Source: Gordonia sp049847105 | Lineage (GTDB): Bacteria; Actinomycetota; Actinomycetes; Mycobacteriales; Mycobacteriaceae | DNA length: 64,000 bases | Assembly (NCBI RefSeq): GCF_049847105.1 | Contig: NZ_JBNCNS010000004.1 | Span: 248,001 to 312,000 of the forward strand | Direction: 5' to 3' | Part shown: positions 49,955 through 59,900 of the stretch, piece by piece | How positions within the stretch are numbered: position 1 is the stretch's first letter | Layout of the letters: each line of letters opens with the position of its first letter | Program-made: the position numbers and the translations under genes | Notes under the pieces: generated by a model | What the model was told of the DNA's origin: nothing | Seen by the model: the letters and a program-made list of their open reading frames with translations, nothing else | Database searches by the model: none

Positions 49955-52900
49955 TCAGCTTTCCTGCGGCTTGGCCAGCGGGAACGCCAAGGACTCGCGG
50001 ATCGACTGCCCGGTGATCAACATGACGACGCGGTCCACGCCCACGCCGAGACCGCCGGTGGGCGGCATCGCGTACTCCAGCGCCTGCAGGAAGTCCTCGT
50101 CGAGTTCCATCGCCTCGGGATCACCGCCAGCCGCCAGGACCGACTGATCGGTCAGCCGCTTGCGTTGCTCGACGGGATCGGTCAGCTCGGTGTAGGCGGT
50201 GCCGAGTTCCACGCCCCACGCGACGAGATCCCAGCGCTCGGCCACCCCGGCGCGCGATCGGTGCGCGCGGGTGAGCGGCGAGGTCGACGTCGGGAAGTCG
50301 GTGTAGAAGGTCGGGAAGGTGGTCCGGTCCTCGCCGAGGTGCTCGTACAGTTCGAGCACCACCTGGCCGGCGTCCCAGTCGGGGCGATGGGCGATGTCGA
50401 GCCGGTCGCAGATCGCGCGCAGCCTCTCCACCGAGGTCTCCGGCGTCACCTCTTCACCCGCTCCCTCGGACACCACCTGATGCACCGTCTTCACCGGCCA
50501 CGCACCCGAGATGTCCACGCGCTCTTCGTTTCCGTCTGCGTCCGTCCGCACGATCACGGGTTCGCCATACGCGGCAACCGCCGCGTGTTGGATCATCTCC
50601 CGGGTGAGGTCGAGCATCTTCAGATAATCACTGTGCGCCGCATAGGCTTCCAGGCTGGTGAACTCGGGGTTGTGACTGAAGTCGACCCCCTCGTTGCGGA
50701 AGTTGCGGCCGATCTCGAACACCTTCTCGACGCCGCCGACGCACAGCCTCTTGAGATAGAGTTCCGGCGCGATGCGCAGGTAGAGATCAAGGTCGTAGGC
50801 GTTGATGTGCGTCTGGAACGGGGTGGCATTGGCACCGCCGTGGATCTGTTGCAGGATCGGGGTCTCCACCTCCAGGAAACCGCGTTCCGCGAGGAAGTCT
50901 CGCAACGACTTGACCACCACACTGCGCGTCGCGAGCAGCTCCCGGCTGCGTGGGTTGATCGCCAGGTCCACATAGCGCTGACGTACCCGGGCCTCCGGAT
51001 CGGTCAGACCACTCCATTTGTCCGGTAGCGGCCGCAGACATTTGCCGTTGAAGCGCCACGCGTCGATGAGGATCGACAGCTCGCCCGACCGACTGGTCCC
51101 GACCACACCACGTGCCTCGATCAGGTCACCCAGGTCGACGTCGGCACCGAAATCCGGTGTGCCCGGGATCAACCGTGACTCCTCGACCAGGACCTGCACC
51201 TGCCCCGACCAGTCGTGTAGGTCGGCGAAGACCACCTTGCCGAAGTCGCGAAGCCGGGTCACGCGCCCCGCGATGGTCACCACGGCGCCCTCCGGCTCGG
51301 CGATCGCCTGCACGATCGTGTGGGTCGGCGCATCAGCCGGGGGATACGGATCGAATCCCGCCTCGACGAGGCGCTCCATCTTGGCCAGGCGGACCCGAAC
51401 CTGCTCGGGCCGATGCACATCCACCTGGGTGGCATCTGCCTCGGCCGCGAACTCGGCGATCAGTGCGTCGACGTCCACGCCGGCCGGGATCGACGACGCA
51501 CCCTCGATGTAGTGCCGCGCGCGGCCGATGCGCGGCAACCGGACGAAGCCCTCGGTCACGATGGCCGCGAGTCCGACCCGGGGCATCACGCGGGCGTCCT
51601 CGAAGCACAGATACCGGGGCTGCCAGTCCGGCCGGTACTTGGCGTTCGACTTGTAGAGGGACTCCATCTGGAAGAACTTCGATCCGAACATCAGGACGGA
51701 GTAGGTCGCGCGCATCACCGGCCCTGCGCCGATCTCGGCGCCGTGCTCGAAGAACGCGCGGAAGGTCGCGAAGTTCAGCGAGATCTGGGTGATGCCGTAC
51801 TGCTCCGAGTTCTTCGCCAGTTCGGTCACCATCGTCTCGACGATGCCGTTCACCGAGTTCCGGTCCCGGCGCATGACGTCGAGGGAGACCCCGGTCCGGC
51901 CCCACGGGACGAACGACAGCATGCCGACGACCTTCTCCGATGGCTCGCCCTCGTGCTCGACGGCCTCGACGAGGAGGCAGTTGCCGTCGGACGGATCGCC
52001 GAGTCGGCCCAGGGCCATCGCGAAGCCGCGCTCCTCGTCCGTGTCGCGCCAGGCATCGGCGCGCGCGACGATCTCCGCCATCTCGGACGGTCCCCCGCCT
52101 GCCTTCGCGTCGATCGAGCCTGTCTTCCCGTCGATCGAGCCTGTCGAGATCTCCCCGTGGCGCCGGATGCGCACGGTGATCCCCGCGCGCTTCGTCCGGG
52201 TGACGGCCTGCCGGACACCCTTCATCGCCGGCCCGTTGATGCTGTAGTCGCGGGTGTAGAGGATCGCCTCGTCCCCGATCGAGAACGAGCCGAAGCCGGC
52301 CGCGTCGTAGGCGGTCGCGCCGCGCGCGCTCGACCCCATCGCCGCGGGATGCCAGCCGTATCGGTCGCAGAGGGTGAGGAACTCGGCCACCGCGTCGTCC
52401 CAGGACTCCGGGTCGCCGATCGGATCGCCACCGGCGAGCCCCACCCCGAGTTCGACACGATAGGTGAGTGCCGCGCGACCGTCCGGCGCGAAGACCACCG
52501 CCTTGTCGCGACGGGTGGAGAAGTACGCGAGCGAATCGTCGTCGTTGAAACGGGTGATCAATGCCCGGATAAGCTTCTCGTCATCGGCGGTGATCAGGGA
52601 TCGGAGCCGCACCGACCGGAACAGCACGATCGCCGCCGCGATCAGCGCCAATGCGCCGAACAAACCGAGCAGCCCATTGATCGGCGGAAAGCTGTGCCGC
52701 CCGTCGAAGGTCGCCTCCTGATCGATCGACCCGAAGGCGACGACCCGGTTGATGGCGTACGGCAGACGGTCAGAGCGCGTGAGGGTGTGCGGGAAGAGCC
52801 ACACCAGACCCCAGCCCAGCAATGTGCCGATGACGAGGCCGCCGAGCAACACACCGACGGCCCGCAGGACCGCGCCGCGCCGGACACGCGTGTGGAACTG

Positions 52901-53425
52901 CTTGTAGGTGGCGATCAGATAGATCAGCGCGGCGAGATCGGCGACGATGCCGATCCACAGGTTGATGCGATCGTTGTCGGTGACCGCGAGGTCGTCGGCG
53001 AGCGCCGGGATCAGGTACAGGGCGTTGCCCAGCGTGTACAGGACGAGGTAGACCACGCAGATCCACCACGCGATGCGTTTGCGCATCGACAACGCGAACG
53101 CGACCAGACCCAGCACGAAGGCCCACGCGAAACTGGTGTCGGGCAGGGTGATGACAAAGGTGTCCACGTAGTCGCGCGGCACGTGGATCAGGTGCCGGAA
53201 CCACGGGAAGATGCTGGACAGCAGTGCGATCGTCGCGAGCACGCCGACGACGGTCCCGGCGATCCGTGGCGCATGTCGCCCGAACCCGTGCGGCGTGCGG
53301 ATGCTCTCGATCAGGGCGCGCGATCGCCGCTCGGCCGGCGTGTGCGCGCGCGGAGTGGAATCGATCGTCTCGTGCTCAGAGGTGCTCTCGGCAGCACGTT
53401 CTGAGCGCGGCGCTTCCAACGTCAT
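49955..53425 (-). CDS. lysX: LysX: lysyl-phosphatidylglycerol synthase fused to lysyl-tRNA synthetase
   Basis: 1156 residues, the fusion known in mycobacteria (M. tuberculosis LysX about 1170). Residues 50-280 hold about seven membrane helices and 290-610 the MprF-type lysyltransferase domain (VVFAPDGRAALTYRVELGVGLAGGDP). The LysRS part follows: an OB-fold tRNA-binding domain (about 715-800, ITRLRDFGK-type region) and a class II core ending in GGLGVGVDRVVMLITGQSIRESLAFP (motif 3). It charges tRNA-Lys and moves lysine to phosphatidylglycerol, lowering membrane charge against cationic peptides. A short GSID[GA]K duplication lies between the domains near residue 440. Confidence 0.97.
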   Translation of the reverse strand: MTLEAPRSERAAESTSEHETIDSTPRAHTPAERRSRALIESIRTPHGFGRHAPRIAGTVVGVLATIALLSSIFPWFRHLIHVPRDYVDTFVITLPDTSFAWAFVLGLVAFALSMRKRIAWWICVVYLVLYTLGNALYLIPALADDLAVTDNDRINLWIGIVADLAALIYLIATYKQFHTRVRRGAVLRAVGVLLGGLVIGTLLGWGLVWLFPHTLTRSDRLPYAINRVVAFGSIDQEATFDGRHSFPPINGLLGLFGALALIAAAIVLFRSVRLRSLITADDEKLIRALITRFNDDDSLAYFSTRRDKAVVFAPDGRAALTYRVELGVGLAGGDPIGDPESWDDAVAEFLTLCDRYGWHPAAMGSSARGATAYDAAGFGSFSIGDEAILYTRDYSINGPAMKGVRQAVTRTKRAGITVRIRRHGEISTGSIDGKTGSIDAKAGGGPSEMAEIVARADAWRDTDEERGFAMALGRLGDPSDGNCLLVEAVEHEGEPSEKVVGMLSFVPWGRTGVSLDVMRRDRNSVNGIVETMVTELAKNSEQYGITQISLNFATFRAFFEHGAEIGAGPVMRATYSVLMFGSKFFQMESLYKSNAKYRPDWQPRYLCFEDARVMPRVGLAAIVTEGFVRLPRIGRARHYIEGASSIPAGVDVDALIAEFAAEADATQVDVHRPEQVRVRLAKMERLVEAGFDPYPPADAPTHTIVQAIAEPEGAVVTIAGRVTRLRDFGKVVFADLHDWSGQVQVLVEESRLIPGTPDFGADVDLGDLIEARGVVGTSRSGELSILIDAWRFNGKCLRPLPDKWSGLTDPEARVRQRYVDLAINPRSRELLATRSVVVKSLRDFLAERGFLEVETPILQQIHGGANATPFQTHINAYDLDLYLRIAPELYLKRLCVGGVEKVFEIGRNFRNEGVDFSHNPEFTSLEAYAAHSDYLKMLDLTREMIQHAAVAAYGEPVIVRTDADGNEERVDISGAWPVKTVHQVVSEGAGEEVTPETSVERLRAICDRLDIAHRPDWDAGQVVLELYEHLGEDRTTFPTFYTDFPTSTSPLTRAHRSRAGVAERWDLVAWGVELGTAYTELTDPVEQRKRLTDQSVLAAGGDPEAMELDEDFLQALEYAMPPTGGLGVGVDRVVMLITGQSIRESLAFPLAKPQES

Positions 53426-53475
53426 GGATAGACGTTAGCCGTCCGGACTCGCTCGGCAGGCCATCGTTGGGCAAG

Positions 53476-53697
53476 ATGGTTCCGATGTACGACATACCCA
53501 TCCGCGACGGCTCGATCCGCCTGGGTCAGTTCTTGAAGCTGGCGAACCTCATCGACTCGGGCGCCGAGGCCAAAGGCGTGATCGCCGACGGGCGGGTGTC
53601 GGTCAACGGGGAGGTGGAGGATCGTCGAGGTCGGCAGCTGGAACCGGGCGACGTGGTGGAGATCGGCGGTCAGTCCGCGCGTGTCACCGCGGAATGA
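53476..53697 (+). CDS. Small S4-domain RNA-binding protein
   Basis: 73 residues from ATG at 53476 (an ATG at 53485 is also possible). It is a bare S4 fold of the YbcJ type: IRLGQFLKLANLIDSGAEAK, then VIADGRVSVNGEVEDRRGRQ and LEPGDVVEIGG. It probably binds structured RNA, perhaps at the ribosome. Divergent from lysX with a 50-bp gap. The terminator hairpin starts inside its last codons. Confidence 0.9.
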   Translation: MVPMYDIPIRDGSIRLGQFLKLANLIDSGAEAKGVIADGRVSVNGEVEDRRGRQLEPGDVVEIGGQSARVTAE

Positions 53698-53724
53698 TCA
53701 GTGACCGGCACCGATCATTCCGCG
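53688..53724. terminator. Hairpin overlapping the S4 gene stop
   Basis: CGCGGAATGATC (53688-53699) pairs perfectly with GATCATTCCGCG (53713-53724), a 12-bp stem with a 13-base loop that includes the TGA stop. There is no T-tract. Confidence 0.7.
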
Positions 53725-54207
53725 TGGTGATCACGTATGAAGTCGTCGGAGTTCGGCTTGGGTGACGAGGCGCTCGGCCTCGGCGGGAAAGGCGCGGGTG
53801 GTGGCGCGCGCGCGGCCGAATCTGCCGCCGGTGATGGAGCTCAGCATCGAGCTACGACGTGGACTGGAGGACGCATTAGCCAACCTCATGACCAATCACT
53901 TCCCTGATTCGCTACAACGGACTCGATCTTCGACTTACTGTAATCGGTCGGTCGGTCGCACCCAAGTCATTTGGTCCATCGAAGAACGTATTCTCCGCCA
54001 CACCTGAACTCCGATTCGCCGGGTCCGCCCGCCGATATGTCAGCCATCCGGTACATCGATGATCCCACGGCGGCTGTTACATCCCTGGTAGCGACGGGCA
54101 CAGATCTCGTGCGTGCATCACCGCACGACGTGGCCGACGCCTTCCACATCTCGCGCCGACCACCGTGTCCGAAAACGTCGGACCGGATCTTCTGTGCGTC
54201 GGCACCG
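53698..54207. other. 510-bp region without a convincing gene; possible remnant
   Basis: After the hairpin, a 52-codon minus-strand frame (53731-53889) ends AEAERLVTQAELRRLHT and has a protein-like composition, so it may be the 3' scrap of a deleted gene or a tiny real one. The middle (53870-54010) is AT-richer. Nothing else can be supported. Confidence 0.35.
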
Positions 54208-55029
54208 TCAACGGACTGATGCTTGTGCGGGTTGGTCATCGCGTTGTTCGATCCGATCGACCTTCGTGAGGCTCAAGTAGGTCACCAAGATCAGCATCAC
54301 CACGAGGAACACGACGTTGGTCGCCGTGGTACCAAGACCGATACCGCCGGCATCGGCCGGCTGCGTCAAAAGGTCACCCAGCGAAGCCCCCAGCGGACGC
54401 GTGACGATATAGGCGGCCCAGAAGGCGACGACTGCGTTGAGACCCAACAGAAAGTGCCCGGCAGCGATCGCACCGATCACCGCCGCGAAGATCGCCAACG
54501 AGGTCAGGTATCCGAGGGCCAGCTTCTCGGCGACCATGTCGCCGGCAGCAGTCCCCAATGCGAACGTGACGAGAATCGCCAACCAGTAAAAGGCTTCTCG
54601 GCGACGGGTTCGGATCGAATGGATCGAGAGCGTATGTTCCGTCAGATACCAGGCAGAAAAGACCAGCACGAGTGCCACCGCGAAAACGGTCGTCGACACC
54701 GCGAGTGGCACTCCGTATCTGTCGGTGAGATTGTCTGTGATCAAGGTTCCGGTGACGCTGATCAACAGCACAGTCCACCAGTAGACCCCCGGTATGTAGC
54801 GGTTCACCCTGAACTGTACGGCGAGGGTCACGACGAGCAGCGCGATCGCGACCAGGGTCGTCGACTGAAGTCCCAGGCCGAGGGTCATGTTGACGTAGTC
54901 CGCGGCCGTCTCGCCGACGGTGGTGGCGAGGACCTTGATGATCCAGAAGTAGACCGTCACCTCTGGCACCTTGCTCAGCGCCGGCTGTACCCGAATCCGG
55001 TCGATGTCATCGATGGGCATGGGGATCAT
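54208..55029 (-). CDS. COG4705 / DUF347-repeat membrane protein
   Basis: 273 residues, with seven or eight helices. The family repeat (helix with a small-residue and acidic core) occurs several times: IKVLATTVGETAADYV, LITDNLTDRYGVP, FALGTAAGDMVAEKL and RPLGASLGDLLTQP. The conserved Gly-Glu/Asp pairs in the membrane suggest ion handling, but the function is unproven. Start ATG at 55029 or 55020. The segment is slightly AT-richer than the backbone. Confidence 0.85.
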   Translation of the reverse strand: MIPMPIDDIDRIRVQPALSKVPEVTVYFWIIKVLATTVGETAADYVNMTLGLGLQSTTLVAIALLVVTLAVQFRVNRYIPGVYWWTVLLISVTGTLITDNLTDRYGVPLAVSTTVFAVALVLVFSAWYLTEHTLSIHSIRTRRREAFYWLAILVTFALGTAAGDMVAEKLALGYLTSLAIFAAVIGAIAAGHFLLGLNAVVAFWAAYIVTRPLGASLGDLLTQPADAGGIGLGTTATNVVFLVVMLILVTYLSLTKVDRIEQRDDQPAQASVR

Positions 55030-55274
55030 CCGTCCTGTTGTTCAGTGCGACCGGATGCTCGACACCGAGTGCACTGCGACGGTATGCAAGTCCGGCGCCG
55101 GCCGAAATCACAACCGCGCGCATCGATGTCGCCGTCAGACACCATCCGGGGCGCGAGCGCATTCTTCCATCATGTGGTGCTGACACTTAATGGACGCTGA
55201 GTCGTCCGGTGGCGGGACGAGTGGCGGCACATGACTCAGCACCTCCTCAGCATGCCCGCACTAGCGTCGGCACC

Positions 55275-55982
55275 ATGATCACGAGTTTCGTTGCCGTGGC
55301 GACGACACACGCGAGTGCGATGCCGGGCATCCTCGACCCCGTCACCGTTCTCGGGTATTTCGGCACCTGGGCCCTGGCCGGCCTGCTCCTGGTGATCGCC
55401 ATCGAATCGGGTGTGCTTTTCCCTGTGCTCCCAGGTGATTCCTTGCTCTTTGTCGCAGGAATGGTCATCGCATCGGGCGGGAAGGAAGGCGTCCCCGCGT
55501 TCGCCTCGCTGTGGCAGGTTCTCGTACTCGCCCCGGTCGCCGCCATCCTGGGCGCCGAGGTCGGTTATCTCATCGGCCGCACTGTCGGTACCCGATGGTT
55601 CGGACCCGACCGGCGAATTCTCAAGCAGCGCTATGTCGACGAGGCCCATGATTTCTTCGACAGGCGCGGGGCAAGCACTGTGCTGGTGGCCCGATTCGTC
55701 CCGATCGTACGCACGCTCACGCCGATCGTTGCGGGTGCGGCGGGAATGAAGCACCGAACCTTCCTGATCTACAACGTCATCGGCGCCATCGCATGGACGT
55801 GCAGTGTCACCTTGCTGGGGTACTGGCTGGGACAGTTCACCGTGATCCAGAAGCTGATCGAGCCGATCTTCGTCCTGATTGTCGTGATCTCGGTGGCACC
55901 GATGGCCTGGCAGGCCATCTCGCGCCGACGGCGCCGCGCAGAGACCGAATCCCCGATCGGCCCGACCGCCGATATCAGCTGA
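55275..55982 (+). CDS. DedA-family membrane protein
   Basis: 235 residues from ATG at 55275. DedA landmarks are present: IAIESGVLFPVLPGDSLLFVAG (acidic and Pro-rich re-entrant loop), AEVGYLIGRTVG, and FVPIVRTLTPIVAGAAGM with the essential Arg. Four to six membrane segments, then a basic tail. DedA proteins flip or transport polyprenyl phosphate or phospholipid and support envelope integrity. The additional in-frame codons upstream of 55275 do not look conserved. Confidence 0.92.
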   Translation: MITSFVAVATTHASAMPGILDPVTVLGYFGTWALAGLLLVIAIESGVLFPVLPGDSLLFVAGMVIASGGKEGVPAFASLWQVLVLAPVAAILGAEVGYLIGRTVGTRWFGPDRRILKQRYVDEAHDFFDRRGASTVLVARFVPIVRTLTPIVAGAAGMKHRTFLIYNVIGAIAWTCSVTLLGYWLGQFTVIQKLIEPIFVLIVVISVAPMAWQAISRRRRRAETESPIGPTADIS

Positions 55983-56058
55983 GCACCCGGCCTCGACGTG
56001 CGCCGGTCAACCGAATCGGTCCGGGCGCGATGGATCGTGCATGCGGCGGGCACAGTTG

Positions 56059-56129
56059 TCTAGAGCAGGTCGTTGTCTAGAGCAGGTCGTCGTCTAGAGC
56101 AGGTCGTCGTCTAGAGCAGGTCGTCTAGA
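56059..56129. repeat. 17-bp tandem repeats carrying duplicated stop codons
   Basis: TCTAGA occurs at 56059, 56076, 56093, 56110 and 56124, that is, four 17-bp units (TCTAGAGCAGGTCGTCG, slightly varied) and a shortened one. The last TCTAGA contains the TAG stop of the FetB-type gene, so the 3' end of that gene appears to have been copied outward. Confidence 0.85.
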
Positions 56130-56880
56130 GCAGGTCCCTGGCGACCATCTCCGTGGTGACCACCATGGCGACGGCACTGACTGCGAGCAACGAGATCAGG
56201 ACGAACAACTGCATGATCGCGGCAGCAGTCGTGGAGGCACCGCCGAGCACCATCCCGACGAAAGCACCCGGGATCGTCACAAGTCCTACCGAACGCGTCT
56301 GGTCGATGCCGGGGATCAACGCGGTCGCCGCGGCCGGCCGACAGATCTCCAGGCAGGCGTCACGGGGCAGCAGTCCGAGGGACAGCGCGGCATCGATCTC
56401 CCCACGACGGGTCCGGATCTCGTCGTGCGCCCGACGGCCCGCCAGTGATGTGGTGTTCATCGCTCCGCCGAACATGATTCCTGCGGTGGGGATCACCGCA
56501 AGCCCGGTGGCCGGCAGGACCCCGACAGCCACCATCGCGGTGACGATGACGATCGTGCTCAGCGCAACTGGGAGCAGGCAACGCGCAGCATTGCGCAGGG
56601 TGCCACGGCTCTCGGAAACCCGCCCTGCAGATGTCCAGGCCGCCACGCAGCCCATGATGACAATGAAAAGAGATGAGGCCCAGAAGGTTTGCACAACGAG
56701 GCCCAGAATCGCCGCGAGCCCCGCCAATTGCACGACCGCGCGGATCGTCGCGACGGCGGCGGCACGCGCCTGGCCGGTCTGCCCGACGTAGTTCACCGCG
56801 ACCGCGAACACGGCGAGAACTGCGACCACGACTGCGAGGGTTGGGCCGATCCGGACGACGGCGTCACCGACAGTGTGCAC
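56125..56880 (-). CDS. FetB-type ABC transporter permease (UPF0014)
   Basis: 251 residues from GTG at 56880, with seven or eight hydrophobic helices. Family landmarks include IRAVVQLAGLAAILG, PTAGIMFGGAMNTTSLAGRR and the charged SLGLLPRDACLEICRPAAATALIPGIDQTRSVGLVTIPGAFVGM. E. coli FetAB exports iron under oxidative stress. The ATPase partner FetA is not adjacent, so it must be elsewhere or the permease is orphaned. A start at 56916 is possible. The stop lies in the tandem repeat. Confidence 0.88.
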   Translation of the reverse strand: MHTVGDAVVRIGPTLAVVVAVLAVFAVAVNYVGQTGQARAAAVATIRAVVQLAGLAAILGLVVQTFWASSLFIVIMGCVAAWTSAGRVSESRGTLRNAARCLLPVALSTIVIVTAMVAVGVLPATGLAVIPTAGIMFGGAMNTTSLAGRRAHDEIRTRRGEIDAALSLGLLPRDACLEICRPAAATALIPGIDQTRSVGLVTIPGAFVGMVLGGASTTAAAIMQLFVLISLLAVSAVAMVVTTEMVARDLL

Positions 56881-56954
56881 GCCCTCATCATTCCAGCGCC
56901 CACGCCCGCGCAACACTGCTCGGTGAAGATCGACTCGCTATGCGACGCGGCGGA

Positions 56955-59900
56955 TCAACACATGTCGGTCGCGGTCTCGTCGGCGGCGATGGCCCGGTGC
57001 AGGACTGCGAGGAGTTGATCGGCGATCTCGATGGCGGTCGTGTCGTCGTAGAGTGCGGTCGCATAGAGGATCTCGACGGCGACGTCTGGGCCGCGGCCAG
57101 GCAGAACCGATACGTGGAGATCGCATTTCGCGACATCCGGCGGCAGTGGCGTCACCTCGACACCGAATCCGGCGATCCCATCCGAACTGCCGGGCAGCGG
57201 AGCGTCATGGCCCGAGTCACCCGGAGCCGCGTCATCGAGGGTCAGATCGTCCACCGTCAGCATCGCCTGGAACAGGGGGTGCGCGTTCGCGGCCTGCCCA
57301 CCGAGATCCGCCGCAACTTCGACGAACGGTGTCCGGGCATGGTCGTATGCGTGGAGTTCAGCTTCTCGAACAGCCGCAATTGTTTCCGAGACGGTCTCTG
57401 CGACTGGGCAGACGACGGTCACCGTGTTGACGAACATACCCACGACTCCGTTCCATCGGTGGTCATCGCGGCCGGATACGAGCGCACCGATGTGCACCGA
57501 ATCCTGACCACCTCGCGCCGCGAGGCAGACCGCGAGGGCGGCGCGAACAACGGTCAGCCACGGCAGACGACGATGCCGTGCGTAATCGAGTACGCGTGGC
57601 CAGAGCGATTCGGGAATGGTTCGCTTGAATCGGCGGGCGTCCGGGTTCCAGACCGCGGGGCGCGCTCGATCCGATCCCGAGACGAGAAGTCGTCCCGGTT
57701 GGACCGTGGACCGCCAGAAGTTCAGTTCCGACTCGCGGACCCTGGCTTGTTCGCGACATGCGATCGGTACATAGTCGAGATAGTCCTGCTCCGCTGGGCA
57801 CACGTCTCCGCCGAGCCCCGTGGCCAGCGCCCGTAATGAACCACCGTCCACCGCGATGTGGTGGAAGGCGACGGCTATGTGCGTGCACGCATCATCGTGA
57901 CCGACGCCGATACGAAACGGATACTCGGACGCGAGATCCATTGGACGGTGGAGAAACTCGCGCGCCCATTGGAACCCGGAATCGGTGACGTCGACCTGGG
58001 CGACGGACCACCGGTCGTCCCGCACAGTCGCGTCCACGAACATCCGGTCTCCCGAGAAGGTGGATCGCAACATCTGGTGACGATCGACAGCGTCGCGCGC
58101 CATCGCACGAACGGCATCGGCGGCGATCACACCCGGGACGGTCAGCACGAACGGAATCAGGCCGACGGACGACCGGTCGGGTAGCCGAACATTGCGCTGG
58201 GCCGGGGAAAGCGGAACCGGACTCCCCGCTGTCGCCGTCCACGGTGCACGGAGTTCGTCATCGGGACGCGGCGTGAGCCGCGTTGCGAGCTCGCGGGGGG
58301 TCGGACCGTCGAAAACGTCACGCACCGTGACCCGATACTGCGGAGCGAGATCGGCGACGAGCTCCGTGGCACTGAGCGAATTCCCGCCGAGCTCGAAGAA
58401 GTCGTCGTCGACACCGATCTCATCGGCGACATCGAGTCGCCGCTGGTACGCGGCAACCACCTCACTCTCCGGTACGGATCGGGGGGCGGCGAATCGAGCG
58501 CTCGACACGAACAGCGGCTCCGGCAACTGTGCCCGATCGATCTTGTTGTTGGCGGTGAGCGGGATGCCTGCGACCGGGGTGATGCTCGCGGGCAGCAGAT
58601 GGGCAGGCAGCTCCGACGACAACTCGGTCCGCAGTTGCACCAGTAGATCTCGGGTCGGTTGCCGCATGACCACATAAGAGTGCAGTTCGGTCAGATCGCG
58701 GCGCTGACGCGACACCGTGGTGCACGCTGCGACACGCCCGGTACGGAGCAGGGCGGCATCGACTTCGGCCGGCTCCACACGGAATCCGCGGATCTTCACC
58801 TGGTCATCGGTCCGCCCGACGTACTCCATCCGTCCGGTTGCGCGGACGATCACCCGGTCACCGGTGCGATACATCCGGCTGCCCGGTTCGCCCCAGGGAT
58901 GTGCGACGAAACGCGAAGCAGTCGTGCCGAGCTGGTGTAGATATCCCAGGGCGAGGTTGGACCCCGCGATGTACAGCTCGCCCTCCCCGATGTGCGGTAC
59001 CGGGCGCAGATGGCTGTCCAGAACCATTAGCTGGACACCACTCATCGGACGGCCGAGTTCTATTCTGCGCCTGGCACCGACCTGCTCGATCGGGTCGGTC
59101 AGGGCCACACTGCAGGTCGTCTCGGTGGGACCGTAGGCGCACCGGACGATGTGATCGGCAGCCCAGAGTCCGATCAAGGGCGCGGGGCACACATCACCTC
59201 CGACGACGAGGTGGGTGAGGGTGTGGACTTCATCGATCGAGAGCGTGGCCAGTGCGGCGGGCGTGATCAGCAGGTGGGTGACCCGATGGTGGTTGAGGAA
59301 GTCCGCGAGCTCCGTGCCGCCGCGGATTTTGTCCGGAACCACCACGAGGGACGCGCCGACCAGCGCAGCGGCGAGTATCTCCACCACAGCGGTGTCGAAT
59401 CCCGGTGCGGCAACATGCGCGACCACGCAGGTCTCGTCGAGGTCATACGAGCGGACGATCTCTGCCGCGAGATCGCCGATCCCGCGATGCGAGACCACCA
59501 CTGCCCTGGGCTGCCCGGTGGAACCGGATGTGTGGATGACATAGGCCGGGGTGTCGGCCGCGACCGCCGTCCGGTCGTCCGACACGCGCCTGCCCGATGG
59601 TGTCAGCAGCGGTACCGCGTCGACCAGTTCAACGCCGCGAAGCCCGGGCGGGGAACCGGCGTGGAAGGCGATCGCCGGCTGGACGGTGTCGATCATCGCC
59701 TGTTGCCGGCGAACCGGATGAGCGGGGTCGATCGGGACAAAACAACCGCCCGCGTATGCCACACCCCAGAACACTGCGACTTCCGCGACACCCCGCGACA
59801 GCACAGAGGCAACCATGTCTCCTGGGTGCACACCGTGGCGACGGCAGACGTCGGCGATTCTGCGCGCAGCCGCGTCGATGTCGGGGTAGGAGTATCCGAC

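Noticed and set aside
53731..53889. A confident small gene on the minus strand
   Set aside because: 52 codons, no clear ribosome site and no family. Only noted as a possible gene remnant.
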